Under the pieces are notes generated by a model. It had not been told where the DNA came from. It ran no database searches and saw only the letters and a program-made list of their open reading frames with translations. Positions 34,044 through 42,241 of a stretch of 43,468 nucleotides of DNA are shown one piece after another (the stretch's first letter is position 1; each line of letters opens with the position of its first letter). The position numbers and the translations under genes were made by a program. Source of the stretch: Hyphomicrobiales bacterium (GTDB lineage: Bacteria; Pseudomonadota; Alphaproteobacteria; Rhizobiales; Rhizobiaceae); contig UBYA01000023.1 in NCBI GenBank assembly GCA_900469615.1, positions 1 to 43,468 of the forward strand, written 5' to 3'.

Positions 34044-35342
34044 ATGGTTTCCACTGCCCTTGCCTCGACGCTTGCCCGGCGCAACATCCATTATGGATGG
34101 GTCGTCGTCGGTGCCACCTTCCTCACCATGCTCGTCACGGCCGGCGCCATGGGCGCGCCGGGCGTGCTCATCAAACCGCTGGAGGATGAGTTCGGCTGGA
34201 GCACCTCCTCCATCTCGTCGGCGCTTGCCGTCCGCCTCGTGCTGTTCGGCCTGATGGGTCCCTTCGCCGCCGCCTTCATGAATTATTTCGGCGTTCGCAA
34301 GGTCATCGTCTTCGCGCTCGCAACGATCGGCGTCGGCTTCATCGGCTCGCTGTTCATGACTGAGGTCTGGCAGCTGCTGCTGTGTTGGGGCGTCATCGTC
34401 GGCTTCGGCACCGGCCTCACCGCCATGGTGCTGGCGGCGACGGTCTCGACCCGCTGGTTCACCAAGCATCGCGGCCTCGTCATCGGCATGCTCTCGGCAA
34501 GCTCGGCCACCGGCCAGCTGGTCTTCCTGCCGCTGATGGCGGAGCTGACGACACGCTACGGCTGGCGCGCGACCGTGATTTTCGTCTGCAGCATGATCGT
34601 CGTCGCCGCCTTCGTCGTGCTGCTCCTGATGCGCGACCGTCCTTCCGACGTCGACCTGCCGCTGGTCGGCGAGATCCACATCACGCCGCCGCCGCCGGCC
34701 ACGAAGAACCTGAAGGCCGCTCTCGCCTCGCCCCTGTCGATCCTGCGGGAAGTCTCCACGACCTCCACCTTCTGGATCCTGTTCGCCACCTTCTTCATCT
34801 GCGGCCTGTCGACCAACGGCCTGATCCAGACGCATTTCGTCACCCTCTGCGGCGATTTCGGCATCGTGCCGGTGGCGGCCGCAAGCGTGCTCGCCGTCAT
34901 GGGCATCTTCGATTTCTTCGGCACGATCGGCTCCGGCTGGCTTTCCGACCGCTTCGACAATCGCTGGCTCCTCTTCTGGTATTACGGATTGCGCGGCCTG
35001 TCGCTGGTCTACCTGCCCTTCAGCAACTTCACCTTCTACGGCCTGTCGATCTTCGCCGTCTTCTACGGACTGGACTGGATCGCCACCGTGCCGCCGACCG
35101 TCAAGATCGCCGCCGACCGCTTCGGCCGCGAAAAGGCCGGCCTCGTCTTCGGCTGGGTCTTTGCCGGCCACCAGCTGGGCGCCGCCACCGCCGCCTACGG
35201 CGCCGGCCTCACCCGCACGGAGCTCAACACCTACCTGCCCGCCTTCTTCGCCGCCGGCGCCTTCTGCCTGCTCGCCGCGATCCTGGCGATCACCCTGCAA
35301 AAATCCGGCTCCACCACCAAGGGCCCGGCCATGGCGCACTGA
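34044..35342 (+). CDS. Major facilitator superfamily transporter (MCT/oxalate-formate type)
   Basis: 432 residues with about 12 membrane helices. The opening (RRNIHYGWVVVGATFLTML) with GWxxV is typical of the monocarboxylate/oxalate-formate antiporter branch of MFS, and the central loop is at about residues 195-230. The A-like motif GWLSDRFDNRWLLF lies in the second half. The substrate is unknown. It is divergent from the tetR gene, which probably controls it through operators 1 and 2. No clear ribosome site stronger than GGAACG precedes ATG 34044. The next feature is tRNA-Leu after 142 bases. Confidence 0.92.
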   Translation: MVSTALASTLARRNIHYGWVVVGATFLTMLVTAGAMGAPGVLIKPLEDEFGWSTSSISSALAVRLVLFGLMGPFAAAFMNYFGVRKVIVFALATIGVGFIGSLFMTEVWQLLLCWGVIVGFGTGLTAMVLAATVSTRWFTKHRGLVIGMLSASSATGQLVFLPLMAELTTRYGWRATVIFVCSMIVVAAFVVLLLMRDRPSDVDLPLVGEIHITPPPPATKNLKAALASPLSILREVSTTSTFWILFATFFICGLSTNGLIQTHFVTLCGDFGIVPVAAASVLAVMGIFDFFGTIGSGWLSDRFDNRWLLFWYYGLRGLSLVYLPFSNFTFYGLSIFAVFYGLDWIATVPPTVKIAADRFGREKAGLVFGWVFAGHQLGAATAAYGAGLTRTELNTYLPAFFAAGAFCLLAAILAITLQKSGSTTKGPAMAH

Positions 35343-35484
35343 GCCTCAGGCGACAAAAGCCCATGGCGCGCACCCTCGCCATGGGCCAAACCGCAACCCT
35401 GCGGAAACACTCGCAATATCTGCCAGCCCCGGCTTGCGCCCCGAGCCGATCACATGCTAGACAGCCGCCTCGTCATGATCCGTT

Positions 35485-35569
35485 GCCCCATTGGCGGAAT
35501 TGGTAGACGCGCTCGACTCAAAATCGAGTTTCGAAAGAAGTGCTGGTTCGACTCCGGCATGGGGCACCA
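35485..35569 (+). tRNA. tRNA-Leu (anticodon CAA)
   Basis: The acceptor stem GCCCCAT (35485-35491) pairs with ATGGGGC (35559-35565), followed by A and an encoded CCA. The anticodon stem CTCGA / TCGAG encloses the loop CTCAAAA, giving anticodon CAA, which reads UUG. A long variable arm (class II) and the TTCGACTCC T-arm are present. The sequence starts after TTGGCGGAATTGGTAGACGC-type D-arm features of Leu tRNAs. Confidence 0.95.
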
Positions 35570-35737
35570 TATCATCTACACCTCGATCGGCTCGAAGCAT
35601 GCCGGCTCTCTCGTGGTCCATCAGCTTCACCAGACATTGGCTTGCACAACCATATCGCTAAAACGTAAAAAGTTTTATCAAGCGATGGTTGATTTCGTTG
35701 CGGTTGATGACATACTGCTCTCGAAATCGGGGCCGTT

Positions 35738-36199
35738 ATGAAAATAGCCTATGCTATCCTTGCCATGTTGATTGTCTGCCTCGGTTTTGACGAGGCCGTT
35801 TCCGCACCCCGACATCAGGCGGGGGCCGCACGAACATGCTTTGTCGAACTCGGCGATGCTCCAAAACAGGCCTGTCGATTGGTTTATTCCATGCAAGGGC
35901 CGCAGCACCGCCAAATGTTGGTCGGCGCAAAGGCGGCAATCGGCGACTTCAACTTCTCGGGCCTGATAATTGATAGAAATATGTTCAAAGTCACCGGCGT
36001 CTACGCGGGACGCCCCCTAAAAGCGTCTGGCCTCTGCAAGCTAACCAGAACGGCAAAAGGCCGCGTCGCGACAGTCGACTGCAAAGCTGAGAGCGAGTTT
36101 GGGATCGCACGCATGAAATCGACAGCAGACAATCCGGACGATTGGGATCTGATCGTCGGGAGAATTGTACGGAACGGTTCATCAGCTCAAAAACCGTAA
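35738..36199 (+). CDS. Small exported protein with four cysteines, unknown function
   Basis: 153 residues with a Sec signal peptide (MKIAYAILAMLIVCLGFDEA, cleavage near VSA-A). The mature part has four Cys (CFVELGDAPKQAC and CKLTRTAKGRVATVDC), suggesting two disulfides in the periplasm. No family was recognised. It lies 168 bases after tRNA-Leu and is followed by another small gene. The upstream 35570-35737 DNA is noticeably AT-richer than its surroundings, with no phage-type gene nearby. Confidence 0.75.
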   Translation: MKIAYAILAMLIVCLGFDEAVSAPRHQAGAARTCFVELGDAPKQACRLVYSMQGPQHRQMLVGAKAAIGDFNFSGLIIDRNMFKVTGVYAGRPLKASGLCKLTRTAKGRVATVDCKAESEFGIARMKSTADNPDDWDLIVGRIVRNGSSAQKP

Positions 36200-36258
36200 T
36201 ATCTCTATAAAATCCAGGATATACTTCATAAGCTTACTGCCAAAGAGGTAAAACTGTA

Positions 36259-36615
36259 ATGTCTGACGTGATGACTTCACCCACTCGCATCGGCCGACTC
36301 AGATGCTCGTTCAGCACCGTCGAGGCCATTGGCAGTGTCGTTCTCTGGATCATATTGACGATCCTCACACTGGGTCTCGCCCTGATCGTCTTCCCTTATT
36401 ACCTCAATCGCGCAGTCCTGAACAAAACCGAGCTTCTGGACGCATCCGGCCGCGTGATCGGGCGGTTGAACTGCACGTTCAATATCGGCCACTCGATAGG
36501 GCATGTCATCGTCTGGGCGATCCTGATCCTCGTCACCCTCGGCCTCGCCAGCTTCCTCTATGTCTATCGCGTCGTCCGTGTCGTGCTGAACGAAACGCGC
36601 GTCGAATATTATTGA
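36259..36615 (+). CDS. Small membrane protein made of two tandem repeats
   Basis: 118 residues that consist of a duplicated unit: residues 11-61 (IGRLRCSFSTVEAIGSVVLW, then a helix, YYLNRAVLNKTELLD) and 67-118 (IGRLNCTFNIGHSIGHVIVW, then a helix, YRVVRVVLNETRVEYY). Each unit has one membrane helix with an ILTLGLA or LVTLGLA core and a following basic segment. No family was recognised with confidence. ATG 36259 follows GAGGT. The gene lies between the exported-protein gene and the YqaA-type gene; promoter not picked. Confidence 0.8.
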   Translation: MSDVMTSPTRIGRLRCSFSTVEAIGSVVLWIILTILTLGLALIVFPYYLNRAVLNKTELLDASGRVIGRLNCTFNIGHSIGHVIVWAILILVTLGLASFLYVYRVVRVVLNETRVEYY

Positions 36616-36765
36616 GAAGACGCGACGGCGGTTGCGGCGGCACTGCGCCAGATCCCCCCACCATCACGAAAAATTTTGATTTTGTGCGGCTTCCGTCAGC
36701 GGGCGACCATTTACAGCCATAATCCTGCCCCCTAAAGGTTTGCGACGCAGCAAGAAGGGGGCCAT

Positions 36766-37359
36766 ATGCTTCGTAGACTGTACGACTGGACCATGTCGCT
36801 TGCCGGCCGCAAATCGGCGGAGATCTGGTTGGCCGTGATCGCCTTCGTCGAAAGCTCGGTCTTCCTCGTTCCGGCTGATGTCCTGTTCCTGCCGATGTCT
36901 CTCGCCAAGCCCGAGCGTGCCTGGCGCTATGCGCTGACGGCGACGGTTGCCTCCGTGCTTGGCGGCATTGCCGGCTGGGCGCTCGGCTATTACGCCTTCG
37001 AGACCATCGCCAAGCCGATCCTCGAATTCTACGGCAAACTCGATGCTTTCAACCAGATGAGCGCCGGCATCACTTATGAGTGGATCCTGCTGCTGCTGGT
37101 GACGTCGGGCCTGGCGCACCTGCCGCCGATCAAGGTGGTGACGATCCTGTCGGGCGTCGCCCATATCGATCTCGGCCTGTTCATCGTCTCGGCCATCGTC
37201 GCGCGCGGCGCGCGCTTCTTCTTCCTGGCCTTCCTGCTGCGCCGTTATGGCGAATCCATCCGCCACTTCATCGAAAAGCGCCTGGGCCAGATCACCATGG
37301 CCGCCGCTGCCGTTCTCATTGCCCTTTACGGCATCTTCCATTTTGCCCTGGCAAGCTGA
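36766..37359 (+). CDS. YqaA/DedA-type small membrane protein
   Basis: 197 residues with about five membrane helices and the family sequence SLAGRKSAEIWLAVIAFVES, PADVLFLPMSLAKPERAW and LPPIKVVTILSGVA. This is the YqaA group of the SNARE-associated (DedA, VTT) superfamily, thought to act in membrane lipid handling, though the role of YqaA is not settled. ATG 36766 follows AGAAGGGGG. The dsbB gene starts 19 bases after its stop, so the two are probably co-transcribed. Confidence 0.92.
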   Translation: MLRRLYDWTMSLAGRKSAEIWLAVIAFVESSVFLVPADVLFLPMSLAKPERAWRYALTATVASVLGGIAGWALGYYAFETIAKPILEFYGKLDAFNQMSAGITYEWILLLLVTSGLAHLPPIKVVTILSGVAHIDLGLFIVSAIVARGARFFFLAFLLRRYGESIRHFIEKRLGQITMAAAAVLIALYGIFHFALAS

Positions 37360-37377
37360 CCAAGGAGCCCCCAACGC

Positions 37378-37890
37378 ATGTCCACGACTTCGCCCACTTC
37401 CCGCGCCGCCCTCGGTTATGGCGCCCTGCTGACGATCGGCATGGTCGTCGTCATCGGCTCGGCGCTCGGCTTCCAGTATATCGGCGGCTATATCCCCTGC
37501 GCGCTCTGCCTCGACCAGCGCCAGCCCTACTACTACGGCATCCCGGTCGCCATCATCGCCGTCCTGACGGCGGTTGCCGGCCTCCCCTCGTGGATCACCC
37601 GCGGGCTCCTCATCATCGCGGGCCTGATGATGGTTGTCGGCGGCGGCATCGGCGTCTATCACGCCGGCGTCGAATGGCACTTCTGGGAAGGCCCGACGAC
37701 CTGCTCGACGACGGCAAGCAGCGTCACCCAGAACGCCGGCGACCTGCTCGGCCAGCTGAACACCATCAAGGGACCGTCCTGTACGGAAGCGGCGCTGCGC
37801 ATCCTCGGCCTGTCCATGGCCGGCTGGAACGTGATCGCCAGCGTGATTCTGGCGGCCATTGCCTTTTTGGGTGCGAAGAAGGCGGCTTGA
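37378..37890 (+). CDS. Disulfide bond formation protein B (DsbB-like)
   Basis: 170 residues with four membrane helices. DsbB reoxidises DsbA and passes electrons to ubiquinone. Visible are the first pair CALC (Cys41, Cys44, followed by LDQRQPYYYG) and the second pair Cys109 (EGPTTCSTTAS) and Cys135 (GPSCTEAALR). No dsbA partner is in the window. AAGGAG precedes ATG 37378. It is the second gene of the YqaA-DsbB unit and converges on the HNH gene across an inverted repeat. The first helix begins near residue 12. Confidence 0.92.
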   Translation: MSTTSPTSRAALGYGALLTIGMVVVIGSALGFQYIGGYIPCALCLDQRQPYYYGIPVAIIAVLTAVAGLPSWITRGLLIIAGLMMVVGGGIGVYHAGVEWHFWEGPTTCSTTASSVTQNAGDLLGQLNTIKGPSCTEAALRILGLSMAGWNVIASVILAAIAFLGAKKAA

Positions 37891-37936
37891 TATTTTCGGG
37901 CAAGCGACGACCCTCTCGTATGCCGCGGCTCTGATA

Positions 37937-38122
37937 CCCCCTCTGTCGCTATCGCGACATCTCCCCCACAAGGGGGGAGATTGTAGGGAGTATGCCGCAT
38001 GTCTGCAAAAGACAAATAAGCTCAGCGACAGCAGGCGCGATGACAGTTTAAGTCGGGAAAGTACAGAACGTAACCAATCTCCCCCCTTGTGGGGGAGATG
38101 TCCCGAAAGGGACAGAGGGGGG
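37937..38122. repeat. Inverted repeat with two hairpins per arm between dsbB and the HNH gene
   Basis: Left arm 37937-37983 (CCCCCTCTGTC... to GAGATTG) and right arm 38075-38122, its reverse complement with three mismatches, enclose a 91-base spacer. Each arm holds two hairpins: GTCGC/GCGAC (left) or GTCCC/GGGAC (right), and TCTCCCCC/GGGGGAGA. Two of the three mismatches are paired changes in the first hairpin. It may serve as a two-way terminator for the convergent genes. Similar GC-rich elements are common in rhizobia, from memory. Confidence 0.85.
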
Positions 38123-38154
38123 ACAGCACCCTCCTCACGCACAGTCACCAACCC

Positions 38155-38712
38155 TTACGGCTGCAGTTCCGAATCCCAGTAGAGATAATCGAGCCAGCTG
38201 TCGTGCAGGTAGTTCGGCGGGAACAGGCGGCCGTTGTTGTGCAGGTCCTGTACGGTCGGCTGGTATGGCTTCTGCGCCGGGAACATGCCGGCCTGCTTCG
38301 GCAGCTTGCTGCCCTTGCGCAGATTGCATGGCGAACAGGCGGCCACGACATTCTCCCAGGTCGTCTCGCCGCCATGGGCGCGCGGGATGACGTGGTCGAA
38401 GGTCAGGTCGTCATGGGAGCCGCAATACTGGCACTCGAACTTGTCGCGCAGGAAGACGTTGAAACGGGTGAAGGCGGGATTGCGGGACGGCTGCACATAG
38501 GTCTTCAGGCACACGACGCTCGGCAGCCGCATCGAGAAGCTCGGTGACGACACGCACTGATCGTATTCCGCGATGATGTTCACACGGTCAAGAAAAACCG
38601 CCTTGATCGCGTCCTGCCAGGACCAGAGCGACAAGGGATAGTAACTCAGCGGTCTGTAGTCGGCGTTCAGGACGAGCGCCGGCAAGGACTGCGGGGAGAC
38701 TGCAATCGTCAA
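38155..38712 (-). CDS. HNH endonuclease-type protein, TTG start
   Basis: 185 residues; the first half (ALVLNADYRPLSYYPLSLWS) is a conserved lead seen in this family. The HNH/McrA module has zinc pairs Cys94-Cys97 (CQYC) and Cys126-Cys129 (CSPCN), and the core DHVIP at 106-110 with the N at 121. The start is TTG at 38712, six bases from a perfect AGGAGG; no upstream ATG exists in frame and the next is far inside. Relatives are chromosomal proteins of unclear role, perhaps in DNA repair. Promoter candidates are at 38748-38777. Confidence 0.9.
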   Translation of the reverse strand: MTIAVSPQSLPALVLNADYRPLSYYPLSLWSWQDAIKAVFLDRVNIIAEYDQCVSSPSFSMRLPSVVCLKTYVQPSRNPAFTRFNVFLRDKFECQYCGSHDDLTFDHVIPRAHGGETTWENVVAACSPCNLRKGSKLPKQAGMFPAQKPYQPTVQDLHNNGRLFPPNYLHDSWLDYLYWDSELQP

Positions 38713-38747
38713 GGAACCCTCCTGATCGATTCGGCATCTGCACCTGT

Positions 38748-38777
38748 ATATTAGGCCGGTTGTTACAGGATTGTGAA
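38748..38777 (-). promoter_or_regulatory. Promoter of the HNH gene
   Basis: On minus, TTCACA (38777-38772) and TAATAT (38753-38748) are separated by 18 bases. The -10 is good, the -35 fair. It gives a leader of about 30 bases before the TTG start. Confidence 0.4.
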
Positions 38778-38823
38778 GTCGAATAAATTCAGTGCATAGG
38801 GGCGAATTCGGCGAGACCGCCGA

Positions 38824-39468
38824 CTAAACGACGGGCAGCGCGTCCCGCCGCATTTTCACGGCGTAATAAGCCCAGAAAAGTCGGGCCGCGACGGAGCGCC
38901 AGGGCGCCCAAACCGCCGCTTCGCGGGCAATGGCCTTGGCCAGAGGCCTGACCTCATGGCCGAAAGCCATGCCGACGGCCGCCTGCAGCGCCACGTCTCC
39001 GGCCGGAAACACATCTGCGTGACCGCCGCAGAACATCAGGTAAACCTCGGCCGTCCAGGGCCCGATTCCCTTGATCTCCATCAGCTCTGAAAGCGCCTTT
39101 TCCGGCGATTCGGCGCTGAGCGCATGCAGATCGAGACCGCCCCCGGCAACGGCATCCGCCACACGCGCCAGCGTCTCGTGCTTGATTCGCGAAAGGCCGA
39201 AAGTTCGCCATGCCTCCGGCGCAAGGCCAACATAGCCCTCCGCTGTTATCTGCCCCATCCCGGCGATCATCTTTCCCCAGATCGCATCGGCGCTGGCGCG
39301 GGAGACGACCTGCGAAACGATGATATGGGCAAGCCCCTCGAACCCCGGCTCGCGCAGCCGCAAGGGCAAGACGCCAGCCTCTGCGGCAACGGGCCGCAGG
39401 CGCGGATCAATCTCCAGGAGAGCAGCAAGCCCCCGTTCGATGTCACGCTCGTCGCGAATGATCTGCAT
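38824..39468 (-). CDS. AlkA-type DNA-3-methyladenine glycosylase
   Basis: About 214 residues. This base-excision enzyme would remove alkylated purines. The helix-hairpin-helix MEIKGIGPWTAEVYL (130-144) is followed by the catalytic Asp158 in FPAGDVAL, the HhH-GPD arrangement. The N-terminal AlkA domain of E. coli is absent, as in the short alphaproteobacterial forms. The start at 39468 is more likely than 39513, which would overlap the gluQ gene. It is divergent from gluQ with a 43-base gap. Confidence 0.9.
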   Translation of the reverse strand: MQIIRDERDIERGLAALLEIDPRLRPVAAEAGVLPLRLREPGFEGLAHIIVSQVVSRASADAIWGKMIAGMGQITAEGYVGLAPEAWRTFGLSRIKHETLARVADAVAGGGLDLHALSAESPEKALSELMEIKGIGPWTAEVYLMFCGGHADVFPAGDVALQAAVGMAFGHEVRPLAKAIAREAAVWAPWRSVAARLFWAYYAVKMRRDALPVV

Positions 39469-39511
39469 GGCGTCTCGTAGTCCCCGGTTCAAATTCGTGG
39501 CAGAAGAAAGC

Positions 39512-40393
39512 ATGATCGAGATTCCCCGTCAAAAGCCGAAATTCCGTTTCGCCCCGAGCCCCAACGGCCCGCTGCATCTCGGCCACGCACTATCCGCCAT
39601 CCTCAATCACGACATGGCGGCGAGAGCGGGCGGCGATTTCCTGCTGCGCATCGAAGACATAGATCAGACGCGATGCACACCCGATTTCGAAGCAGGCATC
39701 TACGCCGACCTTTCCTGGCTCGGCCTGCGCTGGCAGGAGCCGGTGCGCCGCCAGTCCGAGCATTTCCCGGCCTATCAACAGGCGTTGGAGACCCTTGTCG
39801 ACCGCGGCCTCGTCTACCCCGCCTTCCTGACGCGCGGCGAGGTCAAGGCCCGCGTCGCCGCCTTCGAGGCGGACGGCAAGTCTTGGCCGCGCGATCCGGA
39901 CGGCACGCCGCTTTATCCGCCCGACGACCGCGAGCGCGGCAATGCCGAGCGGCAGCGCCTGCTGGCCTCAGGCGCGAAGCACGCCTGGCGTCTCGACATG
40001 GAAAAGGCGCTCGCCGTGGCGGGCGAACCGCTGTGCTGGCGGGAAAGCGGGGACGGCGAGAAGGGCCTCATTACGGCCGGTGCCGCATCCTGGGGCGATG
40101 TCGTGCTGTCGCGCTCCGACGCACCCTCCAGCTACCATCTTTCGGTCGTCGTCGACGATGCCGTGCAAGGCATCACCCATGTCGTGCGCGGACTTGATCT
40201 CTTTCACGCCACCTCGATCCATCGCCTGCTGCAGACGCTGCTCGGCCTCCCGGAGCCTCTCTATCACCATCACCGGTTGCTGCTCGGCGGCGACGGCAGG
40301 AAGCTTTCCAAGAGCATGGGCGACACCGGCATCGCCGAATGGCGGCGTCAGGGCCTGTCACCGACGGACCTTCGCCGCCGCATCGGCCTCTGA
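39512..40393 (+). CDS. gluQ: Glutamyl-Q tRNA(Asp) synthetase, zinc motif absent
   Basis: 293 residues, a shortened glutamyl-tRNA synthetase without the anticodon-binding domain. It attaches glutamate to queuosine in tRNA-Asp. The HIGH-type signature is PNGPLHLGH (residues 17-25), RIEDID is the strand-two motif, and KLSKS is the KMSKS-type loop. The E. coli enzyme has a Cys-x-Cys zinc site after VYYC; here the same region reads GLVYPAFLTRGEV with no Cys, so the metal appears lost. ATG 39512 follows AGAAAG. Its end overlaps the convergent YihY gene by 36 bases. Confidence 0.93.
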   Translation: MIEIPRQKPKFRFAPSPNGPLHLGHALSAILNHDMAARAGGDFLLRIEDIDQTRCTPDFEAGIYADLSWLGLRWQEPVRRQSEHFPAYQQALETLVDRGLVYPAFLTRGEVKARVAAFEADGKSWPRDPDGTPLYPPDDRERGNAERQRLLASGAKHAWRLDMEKALAVAGEPLCWRESGDGEKGLITAGAASWGDVVLSRSDAPSSYHLSVVVDDAVQGITHVVRGLDLFHATSIHRLLQTLLGLPEPLYHHHRLLLGGDGRKLSKSMGDTGIAEWRRQGLSPTDLRRRIGL

Positions 40394-41293
40394 GTCCGGG
40401 GCGGCCTCCCGCGTCGCATCCTGGCTCGTCCGGCTCGCCGTCTTGCCGAACAGCAGCCGCCGCACGCGGAATTTCATCAGCGCCGCATTGATCTCCGCCC
40501 CCATGATGAAGATCACGGCCAGCATGTAGAGGAAAATCAGCACGATCATGACGGACGCCAGACCGGCATAGGTGGCGGTGTAATTGGCGAAGGTCGAGAG
40601 ATAATAGGCAAACAGCAGCGCCCCGACCGACCAGAAGATCAGGGTCAGAAATACGCCGGGGATGACGTCGAACAGCCGCCTGCGACCGGCAGCCAGCCAC
40701 AGATGCAGGATCATCAGACCCGCCACCAACAGGAAGATCGTGCCGTAGATCCGCCAGCTGAAGACGATGTCGAGGATATCGGCAAGCTTCGGCAGCCATT
40801 GCCGCGTGTAGTTGAGCGCCAGCGGCACCGCGACCAGCAGGATGCTGAGGATCGCAAAGATCAGAACCGCGATAAGGACATAGCCGAGGCTGGCGAGGCG
40901 ATTGAAATACCACGGCCGGGTTTCGGGCACGCGATAGGCGCGGTTCAGCGATATGCGCAGCGCCTCGACGCCGTTCGAGGCGAAATAGGCGGCCGCCAGC
41001 ACGGAGATCGTCAGCAGCCCGCCGCGCGGGATGGTCAGCACCTGCACGACCTGATCGGCCAAGGGCTTGGCGATCGCCTCCGGCCAGGTATCGAAGATCA
41101 GATGCACGGCGGTCGATGAAAACTGGCTGGCGCCAAGAAAACTTGCCAGCGCCGTGCCGAAGATCAGGAAGGGAAAAACCGCCAGCAGCGTCGAAAGCGC
41201 CACATGGCTTGCCATGGCGAACCCGTCGTCCTCGACGAAATGGAACACTGCGTCGTAAATCACTTTGTAGATCGTCCGCAGGGCTGTCGGCAT
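40358..41293 (-). CDS. YihY/BrkB family inner-membrane protein
   Basis: About 311 residues with six membrane helices. The family signature GFAMASHVALSTLLAVFPFL is near residue 25, followed by SNGVEALRISLNRAYRVPET and WFSVG-like FWSVGALLFAYYLSTFANYT. Once annotated as ribonuclease BN, members are now called YihY or BrkB; function is unresolved. The ATG at 41293 follows GGAG five bases ahead and was preferred over 41323. The C-terminal 36 bases overlap gluQ tail to tail. Confidence 0.9.
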   Translation of the reverse strand: MPTALRTIYKVIYDAVFHFVEDDGFAMASHVALSTLLAVFPFLIFGTALASFLGASQFSSTAVHLIFDTWPEAIAKPLADQVVQVLTIPRGGLLTISVLAAAYFASNGVEALRISLNRAYRVPETRPWYFNRLASLGYVLIAVLIFAILSILLVAVPLALNYTRQWLPKLADILDIVFSWRIYGTIFLLVAGLMILHLWLAAGRRRLFDVIPGVFLTLIFWSVGALLFAYYLSTFANYTATYAGLASVMIVLIFLYMLAVIFIMGAEINAALMKFRVRRLLFGKTASRTSQDATREAAPDSEADAAAKVRR

Positions 41294-41406
41294 TCCATCT
41301 CCGCCTGGCGTCGGCATTTTCATCCGGCTGATACCGCCGGTTGTCGATTGAATCGGGTTCCTGAATATGGGAAACGAGTCCCGATTTGTACAGGAATCAT
41401 CTTCCC

Positions 41407-42240
41407 ATGACGGAACAACGCATTATCCTGCTGACTGGTTGCTCCTCCGGCATTGGTGCCTATTGCGCCCGGGCGTTGCGGGACGACGGATGGCGCGTCT
41501 TCGCGACCGTCAGGAAGGAAGCCGATCTCGCACCGCTTGCCACCGACGGCATCGAAGCGCTTCTTCTGGACTACACCCGGCCCGAGACGATTTCCGCCAC
41601 AGTCGCTGCGGTGCGCGAGCGCACCGGCGACCGGATCGACGCGCTCTTCAACAACGGCGCCTATGGGCAGCCGGGCGCGGTCGAGGACCTGACGACCGAT
41701 GTGCTGCGCGAGCAGTTCGAAACGAATTTCTTCGGCTGGCACGAGCTGACGCGCCAGATCCTGCCGCTGATGCGCAAGCAGGGCCACGGCCGCATCGTCA
41801 ATTGCTCGTCCATTCTCGGTCTCGTTCCCTATCGCTTCCGCGGCGCCTATACCGCCTCGAAATTCGCGCTGGAAGGGCTGACGATCACGCTCAGGATGGA
41901 GCTGCAGGACAGCGGCATCCACGTCAGCCTCATCGAGCCCGGCCCGATCGCGACGCGCTTCACCGCCAATGCGCTTGCCAAGATCAACGAGCATATCGAC
42001 CGGGAAGGCTCGGCGCATGCGGTCGAATACCGCAGGCAATTGCGACGGCTGGACGGCTCCGGCCCGATCAACAAACATAAATTAGGCCCCGAAGCGGTCT
42101 ATGATGTGCTAAAATCGGCTTTGAATGCTGGAAATCCGCGCCCGCACTATCTGGTAACGACGCCCGCCAAGCAGGGTGTCCTCTTGAAAAGGCTATTGCC
42201 GGCCGACCTTTTCTATCGTCTGATGCGCCGGCTGGACTGA
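41407..42240 (+). CDS. Short-chain dehydrogenase/reductase
   Basis: 277 residues of the classical SDR family. The cofactor motif TGCSSGIG is at 10-17, NNGAYG at about 83-88, and the catalytic Ser135, Tyr148 and Lys152 are in VNCSSILG and GAYTASK. The substrate is unknown. ATG 41407 was chosen over the TTG at 41386. The stop is immediately followed by repeat copy C. The N-terminal half is close to standard SDR length and composition. It is divergent from the YihY gene (114-base gap). Confidence 0.94.
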   Translation: MTEQRIILLTGCSSGIGAYCARALRDDGWRVFATVRKEADLAPLATDGIEALLLDYTRPETISATVAAVRERTGDRIDALFNNGAYGQPGAVEDLTTDVLREQFETNFFGWHELTRQILPLMRKQGHGRIVNCSSILGLVPYRFRGAYTASKFALEGLTITLRMELQDSGIHVSLIEPGPIATRFTANALAKINEHIDREGSAHAVEYRRQLRRLDGSGPINKHKLGPEAVYDVLKSALNAGNPRPHYLVTTPAKQGVLLKRLLPADLFYRLMRRLD

Positions 42241-42241
42241 A

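Noticed and set aside
35485..36700. Integrated element at tRNA-Leu
   Set aside because: No integrase and no repeat of the tRNA end were found; kept only as a cautious finding.
37937..38122. CRISPR or insertion sequence
   Set aside because: Only two inverted arms with one spacer, no transposase and no regular repeats.
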